The notes under the pieces were generated by a model. That model saw nothing but the letters and a program-made list of their open reading frames with translations, searched no databases and was not told the DNA's origin. This document shows, in pieces, positions 11,831-23,326 of a DNA stretch of 64,000 bases. Position 1 is the stretch's first letter. Each line of letters begins with the position of its first letter. The DNA comes from Arsenophonus sp052171275 (GTDB taxonomy: Bacteria > Pseudomonadota > Gammaproteobacteria > Enterobacterales > Enterobacteriaceae). The stretch spans positions 744,001-808,000 of the forward strand of contig CM125795.1 in NCBI GenBank assembly GCA_052171275.1, written 5' to 3'. The translations under genes were made by a program, and so were the position numbers.

Positions 11831-13121
11831 ATTCTTTTGATAAAAAAGGAATAAATATGAATATAAATTATATAAAACAATATAGAAATTAAAAAATATC
11901 ATTAATAATAAAAATCAATTTTTTATTAATCAAAAGATACTTAATATATAATTTAACTTAATTTTATTTATAAAAACTTTATATATTAACTAATTATCTT
12001 ATTTATAATTTATCTTATCAAAGAATACTTATTATAGCATGATCTAAAAGAAAATTAGTAAATATATATTTTACAATATTTTAATTATTTTAAATTAAAA
12101 AATTTTTTACATAACTATTTTAATTTAATTATTAAATATAAAATATTAACTATATAAATATCATTACACTATTTTGATAATGTTTTAAATAGCACTAAAG
12201 TTTGTAATAATTCCTATTATCAACTTAAGTTAATTTTGATTTTTTATGTTAAAATAACCTAATAATTCTTTTATATATATTTATAAAAGAATAAGTAATA
12301 TATTCTTATAATAAAGAATAATTGAAAATAGAGAATATATTTAAATTATATAACTTATCTTATATATTTTTAATATTTAATTTATTTTGGTTATTATCTA
12401 TAAGTATTATATTTTTTTGACTTATAATTTTAAAATAAAAATTATAATTTGACTATTTAATCAGGTAGATATTCAAATTTATTTCTTATATATAATAGTC
12501 TAATCTATATTAGATCATCATATAGATAAAATATTTTCATCTTTTTAAATAAATTACATTTAAAATGTAAACAAAATTTTCTAATATAAAAAACATATTA
12601 TCAATTAAATAATTTTTTCAAATAATCCATTTATTTTTTATTAACAATCTTATTCAAAATTATTTTATCAAATTTTATTAAAAATATTGTTTTATCATAG
12701 TATGATAATACTACAAGTTAAATTTTAATTATAAAATTTATTTTTATTAATTAAAAATTAATAAATTAATTCGCATATTGATAATTTTATATAAATTAAA
12801 CAAATTCTAATTAAAAAAATTTTTTAAGTTAAATAGATCATTAAATCATGTAATTATTCACAAATAAAATAATTAAAATATAGTTTATTAAAATATATTT
12901 ATTAATAATAAATAATTAGTATTATTTATTTTAAAAGTTCAGATTCATACTTAATATTTTATTAATCTTATTAAACAATAAGATATTATTTTTTTATTTT
13001 TTATATAAAAGAAAATAGTTAAGTTTAATTAAAGTTTAATATTATATTAAATAATAAAATTTTCATAAAATAGTAGCAAATAGAATATACTTATGAATAA
13101 CTATATTGATTTTTTCATAAA

Positions 13122-14537
13122 ATGCCTATGATAAAGAAGTTTTCTACAGAAACTATATTTATTGGTCATAAAGACCATCAAACAGAAGGATTAAAAATAC
13201 CACCTCATTCAATAGAAGCTGAACAATCAGTACTTGGTGGATTAATGTTAGATAATGAGCGATGGGATCATATATCGGAACGTGTAACTAATGCAGATTT
13301 TTTTAGTCGATCACATCGAACTATTTTTGCAAGAATGCAAGGATTACTTGAACAAAATAGACCAATTGATTTGATCACTCTATCTGAATCATTAGAACAA
13401 CAAGGTGAATTGGATAATGTTGGTGGTTTTGCTTATTTAGCAGAATTAGCTAAAAATATCCCAAGTGCTGCTAATATTAATGCTTATGCTGATATTGTGC
13501 GAGAACGTGCAGTTGTTCGTGATATGATTGCTGTAGCAAATGAGATTGCTGATGCTGGTTATAATCCTCAAGGTCGAACCAGTGAAGAATTGCTAGATTT
13601 AGCAGAATCACGTGTTTTTCAAATTGCAGAAACTAGAATTACTAAAGATGATGGCCCAAAAGGGATTGAAGAAATTTTGTCAAAAACTGTAGAAAAAATT
13701 GAACAACTTTATAAAAATCCTCATGATGGCGTAACAGGGATATCTACTGGATACCAAGATTTGGACAGAAAAACTGCAGGATTACAAAATTCTGATTTGA
13801 TTATTGTAGCGGCTCGCCCTTCAATGGGTAAAACTACTTTTGCAATGAATTTATGTGAACATGCAGCACTAACTGAAGAGAAACCAGTTATAATTTTTAG
13901 TTTAGAGATGCCAGCTAATCAAATAATGATACGTATGTTAGCTTCGCTTTCGCGTGTTGATCAGACACGTATTCGTACAGGTCAACTTAATGATGAAGAT
14001 TGGGCTCGAATTTCTAGCACTATGGGGATTTTAATGGAAAAACGTAATATGTATATTGATGATTCTGCTGGATTGACACCAACAGAAGTTCGTTCACGAT
14101 CCCGTCGTATCTACCGTGAATATGGTGGTTTAAGTTTAATTATGATTGATTATCTTCAACTTATGCGTGTTCCTTCCATGCCTGATAATCGTACACTTGA
14201 AATTGCTGAAATATCTCGTTCGCTTAAATCATTGGCGAAAGAATTACAAGTTCCAGTAATAGCATTATCACAACTTAATCGTAGTCTTGAACAACGATCT
14301 GATAAAAAACCGCTTAATTCAGATTTACGTGAATCTGGATCTATTGAACAGGATGCTGATTTAATTATGTTTATATATCGAGATGAAGTTTATAATGATA
14401 ACTCAGATCTTAAAGGGATAGCAGAGATCATCATCGGTAAGCAACGTAATGGACCAATCGGAACAATACGTCTTACTTTTAATGGACGATGGTCACGTTT
14501 TGATAATTATTCCGGACAAATTTACCAAGTAGAGTAA
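13122..14537 (+). CDS. dnaB: Replicative DNA helicase DnaB
   Basis: DnaB is the hexameric helicase that unwinds the replication fork and recruits DnaG primase. The protein is 471 residues, the same as in E. coli. Visible are the N-terminal domain starting around residue 25 (IPPHSIEAEQSVLGGLMLDN), the RecA-like domain with Walker A ARPSMGKTT at 231-239, the catalytic Glu262 in SLEMP, Walker B LIMIDYLQLM at 339-348, and the C-terminal GKQRNGPIGTIRLTF with the arginine-finger region. The first 22 residues are poorly conserved, as in the family. No good Shine-Dalgarno precedes the ATG at 13122. It lies 34 nt upstream of alr, the E. coli order. Its base composition is less A/T-biased than most of the window, fitting strong purifying selection. 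Confidence 0.98.
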   Translation: MPMIKKFSTETIFIGHKDHQTEGLKIPPHSIEAEQSVLGGLMLDNERWDHISERVTNADFFSRSHRTIFARMQGLLEQNRPIDLITLSESLEQQGELDNVGGFAYLAELAKNIPSAANINAYADIVRERAVVRDMIAVANEIADAGYNPQGRTSEELLDLAESRVFQIAETRITKDDGPKGIEEILSKTVEKIEQLYKNPHDGVTGISTGYQDLDRKTAGLQNSDLIIVAARPSMGKTTFAMNLCEHAALTEEKPVIIFSLEMPANQIMIRMLASLSRVDQTRIRTGQLNDEDWARISSTMGILMEKRNMYIDDSAGLTPTEVRSRSRRIYREYGGLSLIMIDYLQLMRVPSMPDNRTLEIAEISRSLKSLAKELQVPVIALSQLNRSLEQRSDKKPLNSDLRESGSIEQDADLIMFIYRDEVYNDNSDLKGIAEIIIGKQRNGPIGTIRLTFNGRWSRFDNYSGQIYQVE

Positions 14538-14571
14538 TCGATTTTATTTAATTTTAATATTCAAAGAGTAA

Positions 14572-15657
14572 ATGAAAGTGGTAACTGCTGTCATTCGACG
14601 CCATGCATTGCGTCAAAATTTAAAACAAGTTCGAAAAATTGCGCCTTATAGTCGTATAATTGCTATTGTTAAAGCTAATGCTTATGGTCATGGTTTATTA
14701 GAAACTAGTCATACAATTAAAGATCTTGTTGATAGTTTTGGAGTTTCTCGTATTAATGAAGCGATAATATTACGTAAAAATGGAATAAATAAATCTATCT
14801 TACTATTAGAGGGTTTTTTTGATTTAGATTCATTATCTATTATAACTAAGCATTCAATTAATATAGTTGTTCAAAATATTGAACAAATTAAAATTTTAGA
14901 ACAAATTAAACTAAAAAAACCAATAAAAGTTTGGATGAAGCTTGATACTGGTATGCACCGATTAGGGTTCAGACCTAAAGAAGCTATGATGTTTTATACT
15001 AGATTAATATTATGTAAAAATATCAAAAAACCTATTAATATTATGAGTCATTTTAGTTGTGCAAATAAGTTAGATCTATCAGATGTTACTAATCGTCAAT
15101 TATCTTGTTTTAATCGTTTCATAAAAAATAAACCTGGCGATAAATCAATTGCAGCATCATCTGGTATTATATTGTGGCCAACATCACACTTTAGTTATGT
15201 GCGTCCAGGTATCATGATATATGGCGTTTCACCATATGAAAATAAGCAAGGAAAGGATTTTGGTCTTCTTCCAGCTATGACATTAAAATCTAATTTAATT
15301 GCTATTCGTCAACATGGATCTGGGGAACCAGTCGGTTATGGTGGTCTTTATATTAGCAAGCACAATACTAATATTGGTATAGTTGATATTGGTTATGGTG
15401 ACGGTTATCCTGGTAATGCTCCATCAGGTACACCAATACTAATAAATGGACGAAAAGTTCCTATTATTGGTAGAGTATCTATGGATATGATATCAGTAGA
15501 TTTAGGAATTGAAAGCAATGATAAAGTAGGTGATGAGGTGATTATATGGGGAGATTTATTACCTGTTGAGAAGGTAGCAAAATACACTGGGATAAGTAAT
15601 TATGAATTAACAACAAAGATAACCTCTAGAGTAGTGATGAAATATATTGAAGAATAA
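14572..15657 (+). CDS. alr: Alanine racemase (biosynthetic)
   Basis: Alr is a PLP-dependent enzyme that converts L-alanine to D-alanine for peptidoglycan. The 361-residue protein matches the family length. The PLP lysine is Lys34 in VKANAYGHG, the catalytic tyrosine of the opposite face is in EPVGYGG (Tyr256), and the PLP-phosphate and substrate regions WMKLDTGMHRLG, RPGIMIYGVSP, GYGDGYP and GRVSMDMISVDLG are all present. It begins 34 nt after dnaB and is probably co-transcribed with it, since no terminator lies between them. In E. coli tyrB follows; here 1.8 kb of non-coding DNA does. Retention implies that the cell still makes a murein wall. An A/T-only 11-bp stem overlaps the end of the gene (15658-15693) but lacks a T-tract. 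Confidence 0.97.
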   Translation: MKVVTAVIRRHALRQNLKQVRKIAPYSRIIAIVKANAYGHGLLETSHTIKDLVDSFGVSRINEAIILRKNGINKSILLLEGFFDLDSLSIITKHSINIVVQNIEQIKILEQIKLKKPIKVWMKLDTGMHRLGFRPKEAMMFYTRLILCKNIKKPINIMSHFSCANKLDLSDVTNRQLSCFNRFIKNKPGDKSIAASSGIILWPTSHFSYVRPGIMIYGVSPYENKQGKDFGLLPAMTLKSNLIAIRQHGSGEPVGYGGLYISKHNTNIGIVDIGYGDGYPGNAPSGTPILINGRKVPIIGRVSMDMISVDLGIESNDKVGDEVIIWGDLLPVEKVAKYTGISNYELTTKITSRVVMKYIEE

Positions 15658-17437
15658 ATTTATTATTTTGATCATTTATTATAAATAATAAATATGGTAA
15701 GTAATATTAATCAAATTTTAAGTATTTAGAAACAAAAATATTTTTAATAACAACTTAATTTAATCTTTAAATGATAAATTAAACAAATATATTTATTGAA
15801 TAAAATTAACTTTATTATTATCATTTTTATTAAAATCTCGAATCAAAATATTTTAAATATAAAATTTGTTTCTATTATTAAAATATCAAGATTAATAAAT
15901 TAATGTTTTCTGCTATTGATTGTCTTTTAATGAAATAGTTATAAAGAAATACAATTATTAACAATTTGAAAAATTGTCTTTTAACATTAAAAAAATTAAT
16001 AAATTCTAATTATATACATGTATTTAATCATTAATAATATTCATTTAATAAAATAATATTATTTTATTAATAATTATTAAAATAAAAACTATATAGTTAC
16101 TTTATAAACAATACTAGTTTATTAAAACAAACTAACGTATATCTCGAGTCTTATCTATTTTTTACAATTGAGAATACTTTAGAAAAACTTATTAAGTTTA
16201 ACATTTTAATATATACAATTATTTATATATGTTAAACTTAATATAAAAGTTGTATTTATATCTATTATAGTTTATCTTAATAAAATATCCGTTTTAAAAA
16301 TTAAAATTCGATGTTATATATATAAGACTTTTATTAATTTTAAAAATAATTAAATATTACATTTATATGACAATAATAATAAGTTAACTAATAATATTTT
16401 TAATATATATTGAATATTGTTCACTAGCATATATCATCTTGCAAGAATATTCTTTTTATTACTAATTTAAATTTTATTAAAATTTATGATAACTATTTAA
16501 TTGATATTGATTATGAACTTATTTATCTTATAATTTAGTAAAATATTTAGATTTTATAATCCCAGTAAACATTATTAGAATGATCAGAGATAACTAAAAG
16601 ATAAATTTTTTTCTTCATACTTAATAATAAGTATATTCTTTGTATTATAAATTATCCTATACTAAACTATTTAACTCTTACTACATAATTTCTAAATCAA
16701 TACTTATAAAGGAAACTACAGTATACATTTACGATGAATAAGAAAATTATATTATATTGTTTTGATATTGAAAATATAAATCGTTTTTATAACAAAAGAT
16801 ATGTAATTAAATATCTTTTGTAAAATAAATATTATTTATGTCAAGATATTTAATTGAACATATTTTTATTTTTATAAACATTAATTTTTCATAAAGTAAA
16901 ATATGAATATTATTATTAATTATAGTTTTAAAGAAATTATTAGAACTTTAAAATCCGTTCTGTTTTATTAGCTAATAAGAAAATTTTTAATCATAATCTA
17001 AGCATCTTTTGTAAAAAAAATTATCTTTATATGTTATTTTACTCTTATGGATAATAATATTAATTTCTTATTGAGATTAATTAATTAAAAAATTAATATT
17101 AGTTATATAACTTGTTTTATAGTTAATGATTTTTATCATTTCTTATTTTTAAATTTATTATTAAAATAATATAAACAATTTCTTTGTAAATAATAAATCT
17201 TTGTTTAAATACTTAATATAGTACTAATCACCTTTAATATCTAAAAACAATTAAGTTATTTATATTATATTTTGTTAAATTAAATATTTAATTGAATAAT
17301 TTAATATTGTATTAATATTATAGTCTTATAAGTTATAATCATAAGAAGTATTAATATAGTTATTAAAATATATATAAGATACGCAGTATAAAACAGAGTT
17401 ATTTTTTTTAAATACAATATTATTAATTTTATTTTTA
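15658..17437. other. Gene-free gap between alr and uvrA
   Basis: 1.8 kb without a recognisable gene. In E. coli tyrB, aphA, yjbQ and yjbR (about 3 kb or more) lie here, so these were lost with some net deletion. It holds a 15-bp stem with a 24-nt loop (16190-16204 with 16229-16243), an 11-bp hairpin with an 8-nt loop (16792-16802 with 16811-16821) and a 29-codon open frame at 16734-16823 that overlaps that hairpin and resembles nothing I know. Confidence 0.6.
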
Positions 17438-20272
17438 TTAATAACCTCGTTTTATTATTGGATTTAAAAACTTACCAGTATGTGATTTTTTACATTTTAT
17501 TATTTGCTCTGGTATACCAGCAAATAATATTCTACCACCACTATTTCCTCCTTCAGGACCAAGATCAACAATCCAATCTGCTGTTTTTATTACATCAAGA
17601 TTATGCTCAATAATAACAATAGTATTTCCTTGATCTCGAAGTTTATATAAGACATTTAATAATTGTTTAATATCATCAAAATGTAAACCTGTAGTTGGTT
17701 CATCTAAAATATAAAGAGTTTTACCAGTATTACGTTTTGATAGTTCGCGAGATAATTTAATCCGTTGTGCTTCACCACCAGATAAAGTTATTGCCGCTTG
17801 ACCTAAACTAATATAGGAAAGTCCAACGTCCATTAATGTTTGTAATTTACGTACTAATATCGGAATAGCTTCAAAATATTTATGAGCTTCTTGAATAGTC
17901 ATTTTTAATATTTCATGAATATTTTTACCCTTATATTTAATTTCTAAAGTTTCACGATTATATCGTTTTCCATTGCAATAATCACAAAATACATATGTAT
18001 CAGGTAAAAAATGCATCTTAACTTTCATCATCCCATCACCTTGACACGCTTCGCATCGTCCACCCTTTAAATTAAAACTAAACCTTCCAAGTGAATGGCC
18101 TCGAACACGAGACTCATGCACAGAGGAAAATAATTCACGAATTATTTTAAATATGCCAGTATAAGTGGCTGGATTAGAGCGAGGTGTTCTTCCTATTGGA
18201 TGTTGATTAATGTTAATTACTTTATCAAAGAATTCTAATCCTTCAATATTAGTATATGGTGCTGTTATAATATTTTTAACTTTATTTAATTTATTTTGAG
18301 CAATAGAAAATAATGTATTATTGATTAAAGTTGATTTCCCTGAACCTGAAACACCAGTAATGCAGATAAATAAGCCGACTGGTAACTCTAATGTTATATT
18401 TTTTAGATTATTGCCTTGTGCACCAATAAGCTTTAGAATTTTTTTTGTATTAATAGATACTCGTTTTTTCGGAATTAGAATTTTATATTTACCACTAAGA
18501 TATTTACCAGTTAATGAATTTGGATTTTTAATGATATCGTCTAGATTTCCTTGAGCAACAATATGCCCACCATGTATACCTGCTCCAGGACCGATATCGA
18601 TAATATGATCAGCAGAACGTATCGTATCTTCATTATGTTCTACTATAATAACAGTATTGCCTAAATTACGTAAATGTAATAAGATTTGTAATAACCGATT
18701 ATTATCACGTTGATGCAAACCAATTGAAGGTTCGTCTATTATATAGATAACACCAACTAATCCTGAACCAATTTGGTTTGTTAATCTAATGCGTTGTGAC
18801 TCACCTCCGGATAATGTCTCAGCTGGACGTGAAAGTGTTAGATAGCTTAATCCCATATTGATTAAAAATTTTAATCGATCCTTAATTTCTTTAAGAATTT
18901 TTTCTGCAATTTTCGTATGCTGTCTACTGAGTTGTAATGTTTTAAAAAACATCATTGCATGACCGATATTAAAATTTGAAATTTCAGTTAAAGAAGTATT
19001 TTTAATAAATACATAACGTGCTTCTTTTTGTAAACGAGTGCCATGACAACTAATGCATGAGCGATTGTTAATATATTTTGCTAACTTTTTTCGTACTGTT
19101 ATTGAGTTAGTTTCTTTATAACGCCGTTCTATGTTATTAATTATACCTTCAAATGGATTATATTTTACAATATCATCTCTGTAATTATTTTGATATCTAA
19201 ATTCAATTATTTCTTTGCCTGAACCATATAAGATTAACTGCTTGATTATCGGGTCTAAAGAACTAAATTTATCTTTAATATCAAATTTATAATGTTTAGC
19301 TAATGATAATAACATTTGAAAATAATAAAAATTGTGTTGATCCCAACCATGAATTGCACCGTTTACTAAAGAGATTTGATCATTTTCGATTACTAGATTT
19401 GGATCAAAAAATTGTTGTACACCAAGACCATTACAAGTACTACAAGCACCAGCTGGATTATTAAAAGAAAATATATGCGGTTCTAATTCATTTATACTAT
19501 AATAGCAAACTGGACAGGCGAAATTAGAAGAAAAAATTAATTCAGTTTCTTGACTATTATTCATGTCAACGATAATTGCAGTACCGCCTGATAACTCTAG
19601 AGCAATTTCAAACGATTCTACTAATCGTTGTATTAGGTTAGCACGAACTTTGAAACGATCAACAACTACTTCAATAGTATGTTTTTTATGTAGTTCTAAT
19701 TTAGGTTGATCAGATAGATTATAAATCTTACCATTAATGCGTGCACGGATATAACCTTGAGTTATTAAATTATTTAATAGTTTGCTATATTCACCTTTAC
19801 ATTTTTTAACTAATGGTGCTAATAACATTAGCGATTTTCCTTCCGGCAGAATCATAATATTATCAACCATTTGGCTAATTGTTTGTGAAGTTAACGGAAT
19901 ATGATGATCAGGGCAATGAGGTTCACCTATACGAGCAAAAAGTAAACGTAAATAATCATAAATTGTAGTAATAGTTCCAACTGTTGAGCGTGGATTATAT
20001 GAAATTGATTTTTGCTCAATTGAAATGGATGGAGATAGCCCTTCTATATGATCAACATCTGGTTTTTGCATTAAAGATAGAAATTGTCTAGCATATGTAG
20101 AAAGTGATTCAACATAACGTCGATGACCTTCTGCATATATAGTATTAAATGCAAGTGAAGATTTTCCTGAACCTGATAACCCAGTAATAACAATTAATTT
20201 ATCACGAGGGATTGTTAAATTAATATTCTTTAAGTTATGGGTGCGTGCACCTGTAATTTCAATATTATCCAT
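17438..20272 (-). CDS. uvrA: Excinuclease ABC subunit A
   Basis: UvrA is the ATP-driven damage-recognition subunit of nucleotide excision repair and loads UvrB onto lesions. The 944-residue protein (E. coli 940) has two ABC modules. Walker A motifs are GLSGSGKS at 31-38 and GVSGSGKS near 641-648. The first zinc module has Cys253, Cys256, Cys277 and Cys280, and the second has CEAC and CDYC near 740-767. Both ABC signatures are present (LSGGESQRIRL and LSGGEAQRIKL). The reading frame is complete. It is divergent from ssb, as in E. coli, across a 282-bp spacer in which I find no LexA box. UvrB and UvrC are not in this window. Its function would need them elsewhere. Confidence 0.98.
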   Translation of the reverse strand: MDNIEITGARTHNLKNINLTIPRDKLIVITGLSGSGKSSLAFNTIYAEGHRRYVESLSTYARQFLSLMQKPDVDHIEGLSPSISIEQKSISYNPRSTVGTITTIYDYLRLLFARIGEPHCPDHHIPLTSQTISQMVDNIMILPEGKSLMLLAPLVKKCKGEYSKLLNNLITQGYIRARINGKIYNLSDQPKLELHKKHTIEVVVDRFKVRANLIQRLVESFEIALELSGGTAIIVDMNNSQETELIFSSNFACPVCYYSINELEPHIFSFNNPAGACSTCNGLGVQQFFDPNLVIENDQISLVNGAIHGWDQHNFYYFQMLLSLAKHYKFDIKDKFSSLDPIIKQLILYGSGKEIIEFRYQNNYRDDIVKYNPFEGIINNIERRYKETNSITVRKKLAKYINNRSCISCHGTRLQKEARYVFIKNTSLTEISNFNIGHAMMFFKTLQLSRQHTKIAEKILKEIKDRLKFLINMGLSYLTLSRPAETLSGGESQRIRLTNQIGSGLVGVIYIIDEPSIGLHQRDNNRLLQILLHLRNLGNTVIIVEHNEDTIRSADHIIDIGPGAGIHGGHIVAQGNLDDIIKNPNSLTGKYLSGKYKILIPKKRVSINTKKILKLIGAQGNNLKNITLELPVGLFICITGVSGSGKSTLINNTLFSIAQNKLNKVKNIITAPYTNIEGLEFFDKVININQHPIGRTPRSNPATYTGIFKIIRELFSSVHESRVRGHSLGRFSFNLKGGRCEACQGDGMMKVKMHFLPDTYVFCDYCNGKRYNRETLEIKYKGKNIHEILKMTIQEAHKYFEAIPILVRKLQTLMDVGLSYISLGQAAITLSGGEAQRIKLSRELSKRNTGKTLYILDEPTTGLHFDDIKQLLNVLYKLRDQGNTIVIIEHNLDVIKTADWIVDLGPEGGNSGGRILFAGIPEQIIKCKKSHTGKFLNPIIKRGY

Positions 20273-20554
20273 ATTTAAAATTGATAATTATAGCCGTATT
20301 TAAATAGTAAATAAAATTCTTTATTTATCATATAATTTTAATTATATCAATATAAAGTAATATATAATATAAAGTTATTTATTCTTAAAAAATTAATATT
20401 AAATTTAAAATAGTAATATTCACTAATAGTTTTTTTTAAGATATTTTTCTAAATCTTGACTAAAATTATTTGGTTTTAATATTCAATATAATATTCACAT
20501 GTTAAAGTAGTAATACTTAATTTATACTAAAATTGATTCATCTAGGAGTATCTA
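20273..20554. promoter_or_regulatory. uvrA-ssb divergent promoter region, no LexA box seen
   Basis: In E. coli this divergent region carries an SOS box (CTG-N10-CAG core) that controls uvrA and one ssb promoter. I read the whole spacer and found no CTG...CAG arrangement. A possible ssb -35 is TTGACT (20456-20461), but the candidate -10 boxes TAATAT (477-482, spacer 15) and TATAAT (487-492, spacer 25) are at poor distances, so promoter assignment stays open. Confidence 0.45.
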
Positions 20555-21088
20555 ATGGCAAGTAGAGGCATTAATAAAGTTATACTTATTGGTAACTTAG
20601 GACAGGATCCTGAAATTCGTTATATGCCAAATGGTGGTGCAGTTGCAAATATTACTTTAGCAACTTCTGAAAGTTGGCGTGACAAACAATGCGGGGAAAT
20701 TCGGGAAAAGACAGAATGGCATAGAATTGTTATCTTTGGTAAATTAGCTGAAATAGCAGGTGAATATTTACATAAAGGCTCACAAGTTTATATTGAAGGC
20801 TCATTACAAACTCGTAAATGGCAAGATCAAAACGGCCAAGATCGTTACTCAACTGAAGTTATTGTAAGTATCGCTGGTACAATGAAAATGTTGGGTGGTG
20901 GTTTGGCACGTAATAATTCACAAGAAGATGTATTACAAAATAATTTAGTAAATAGTAGTTCTAAGCAATTACAAAAAAATAAACAATATATTAATAATGA
21001 AATAGTTTCTCCTTCTTATTCAGATAAAATTGTTACACCTGTACAAGTTGAACAAGCAATAGATTTCGATGATGAAATTCCATTTTAA
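20555..21088 (+). CDS. ssb: Single-stranded DNA-binding protein
   Basis: SSB coats single-stranded DNA at forks and repair sites and recruits partner proteins through its C-terminal tip. The 177-residue protein has the OB-fold in about residues 1-112, starting MASRGINKVILIGNLGQDPE, with the conserved tryptophans in SESWRD and TEWHR. A low-complexity linker rich in Asn, Gln, Ser and Lys replaces the Gly/Gln-rich linker of E. coli. The acidic tip DFDDEIPF is kept, so partner binding should be intact. The start at 20555 has a strong Shine-Dalgarno AGGAG at 20544-20548. A terminator hairpin follows about 120 nt after the stop. The linker change probably reflects A/T mutation pressure on an unconstrained segment. 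Confidence 0.98.
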   Translation: MASRGINKVILIGNLGQDPEIRYMPNGGAVANITLATSESWRDKQCGEIREKTEWHRIVIFGKLAEIAGEYLHKGSQVYIEGSLQTRKWQDQNGQDRYSTEVIVSIAGTMKMLGGGLARNNSQEDVLQNNLVNSSSKQLQKNKQYINNEIVSPSYSDKIVTPVQVEQAIDFDDEIPF

Positions 21089-21205
21089 TTATTATAAATA
21101 ATAATTTTATATTTTTTAATAAAAAATATAAAAATTAATTATAAATCGTTACTTTAAAATAAATCATTTCTACTTTTCTATAAAAGTATTTAATGAGAAT
21201 ACGAT

Positions 21206-21241
21206 TTCTCTCTAAAACTTTATTAGAGAGAATATTTTTTT
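21206..21241 (+). terminator. Intrinsic terminator of ssb
   Basis: A 10-bp stem with alternating CT/GA pairs (TTCTCTCTAA at 21206-21215 with TTAGAGAGAA at 21223-21232, 7-nt loop) is followed by TATTTTTTT. It lies about 120 nt after the ssb stop codon. The stem is perfect and the T-tract is in the right place. Confidence 0.75.
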
Positions 21242-23268
21242 GTTTATGGAGAAATCATCATAAAGATGATATAATATTAATATATATTTTTATTAAGTAT
21301 TTAATGTTTATTTTATTATGAATTTACAATAGAATTTATCCATAATTTTATTTTTTATATAGATTTCAAAACATTGATTTTATCATAATTTAGTTTTAAT
21401 TTATGAACAAAATACTTAATTTTATGATTAGATGAATTATCTCTTATCCATAAATTAATGGATAATTTAGAAACTTTATTTTTTAAAATTTATTAAGTTT
21501 TTTTATAAAAAAATAAAAATAATTTTTGATTAAACAAACTGTATATAAAATATACAATTTTATTTATTTTATTTTATTTTAAAATTTAAAATAATAGATA
21601 TTAGATTATTTTAGAATTAAAAAAATAGATTTTTTTATTAAATAAAAAAAATAATTAACTAGATTTATATATTTTATTAAAATTTAGCGTTATCAATCTC
21701 TTTTTAGATTGTTTTAAATAAAATTTATTTTAAACTATTCTTATAAATTTGAAATTTTCGTATTATTTTTTTTAACTTATTTCACAATTATTATATTATA
21801 ATTAATTTTTTTATTTAATTAATATATCTTTAAATTAGAAATGATGATAAAATAAATTATATAAAGATATAATCATATTTGCATAATAATTTTATTGTAT
21901 CTGATACAAAGATAATAAAAAATATTTTTTGTTATATAAACTAGTATGGTAGTGAATGGCGTTGAAATAATTTAAATTTTATTAATTTTAAAATAATTAA
22001 CTGATATTTCTATATATAATATAATATTAGAAATAGAAAATTTTCTTTTTAAATAGTAATTAATAATAAAAATTTAAAGTTATAAAAATTATTAATTACA
22101 ATTTTCTCATTTTATTTATTGAATGATTAGTATATTAATCAGGAAAACTGATTGATTTGATAATAGCGAAACTATATCATAGATAACTATTATTTTATTT
22201 TAGGTATTACTAATAAGTTAAAAGTTTTCAGTTTTTTTATTTTTAGAAGATTTTTATTGATGAAATAAAAATTCAAAGTTTTTAAAATAAGATAAAGATA
22301 ATAATATAGATTAAGATAATTTACAAAATTAGATTTATAAGATGACTGGTTAGATTATTTTAATTATATTTTAATGATAAAGATATAGAATAGATTGATT
22401 TTAAGCAAATTATATATATCATAAAATTAGTGTTATAAAATCTAAAATATAATTTTTATTTCATATATTATAAATAGAATTTATCAATAATCATTGATAT
22501 AAAATAAAAATTAATTAAAATTTATTTTAATTAATAAAAATAAATAATTTCTTACTTATAGGGTTTTATTTTTCTAAAATTTAATTGTTTAATGAATTTA
22601 TATTCAATTCAAAGATTATATTTATTAAATAAATTTTATTAAAAGTATTTTTGTTTTTAATCTAAAAGCAAATAAAAAACATATAAACTTAAAATATCTC
22701 TGGATAATTTTATATTAAAGACCAAATAAAAATATTTATATTATATATAAAACATTAAAATATATAATATATGCAAAAACATTTCTTAATTAAAGATATA
22801 TAACAAAATTCATTTATAAGATAACATTAAAATGTTTTGGTTAATACAAATAAATATTTATTATTTTTATTTCATAAGAATTTTTATCAAATAACATGTT
22901 TGTTATCAATAAAAACAAATAAAATATTATAAAAAATATAAATATAAATATATATGATTATTGTTTTTTATACAAAACCAATTTTTTGTTTATAAAGTAA
23001 ATTAAAAGATAACAATGTTAAATTTAAAAATAGTTAAAATAATAATTTATAACTATTTTTTTGAATTCTATTAATAATTAAAAATTATAGTAGTAACAAT
23101 TTTTGTTTTAAAATAGAATTATTGAAATATGTTATTACTAATAATAAATTGATATTTTATGAATTTGAATCAATAAAAATATATTAATTTATATAATTTT
23201 GTATATGATCCTTAACTAATAATAAAGTGAATTGGATAATTTAGGATAAAATGCTATTATATAAATAA

Positions 23269-23326
23269 AAAAAATTTTATATCATTGATTTTATTTTTTA
23301 TAAAAATCAATGATATAAAATTTTTT
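23269..23326. repeat. 24-bp perfect inverted repeat, possible bidirectional terminator
   Basis: Arms at 23269-23292 and 23303-23326 match perfectly, with a 10-nt loop. The left outer end is an A-run (23267-23274) and the right outer end a T-run (23321-23326), the layout of a terminator that works in both directions. The inner core ATCATTGATTTT gives some G/C. No gene is within 2 kb. Confidence 0.6.

Larger units (their letters stand above)
4493..13121. other. 8.6 kb gene desert between icd and dnaB
   Basis: I see no gene here. The longest open frames (for example 5427-5645 and 10400-10639) encode only Phe/Ile/Lys/Asn/Tyr-rich strings without family resemblance or Shine-Dalgarno sites and are expected by chance in DNA with so few G/C. 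Icd and dnaB are far apart in E. coli, so a rearrangement breakpoint lies within this stretch. What stands out is a series of perfect hairpins at 7142-7172, 7217-7252, 8721-8765, 8955-8989, 11236-11265, 11619-11653 and 11779-11815. No tRNA-like T-arm, rRNA or repeat of a mobile element was found. Confidence 0.7.

Noticed and set aside
11848..11892. Short ORF (11 codons) with a good Shine-Dalgarno (GGA 6 nt before ATG at 11857)
   Set aside because: Too short and too A/T-biased to separate from chance; no known leader peptide or downstream gene.
16734..16823. 29-codon frame upstream (3' side) of uvrA
   Set aside because: No Shine-Dalgarno at a proper distance and no family resemblance; it overlaps a hairpin.
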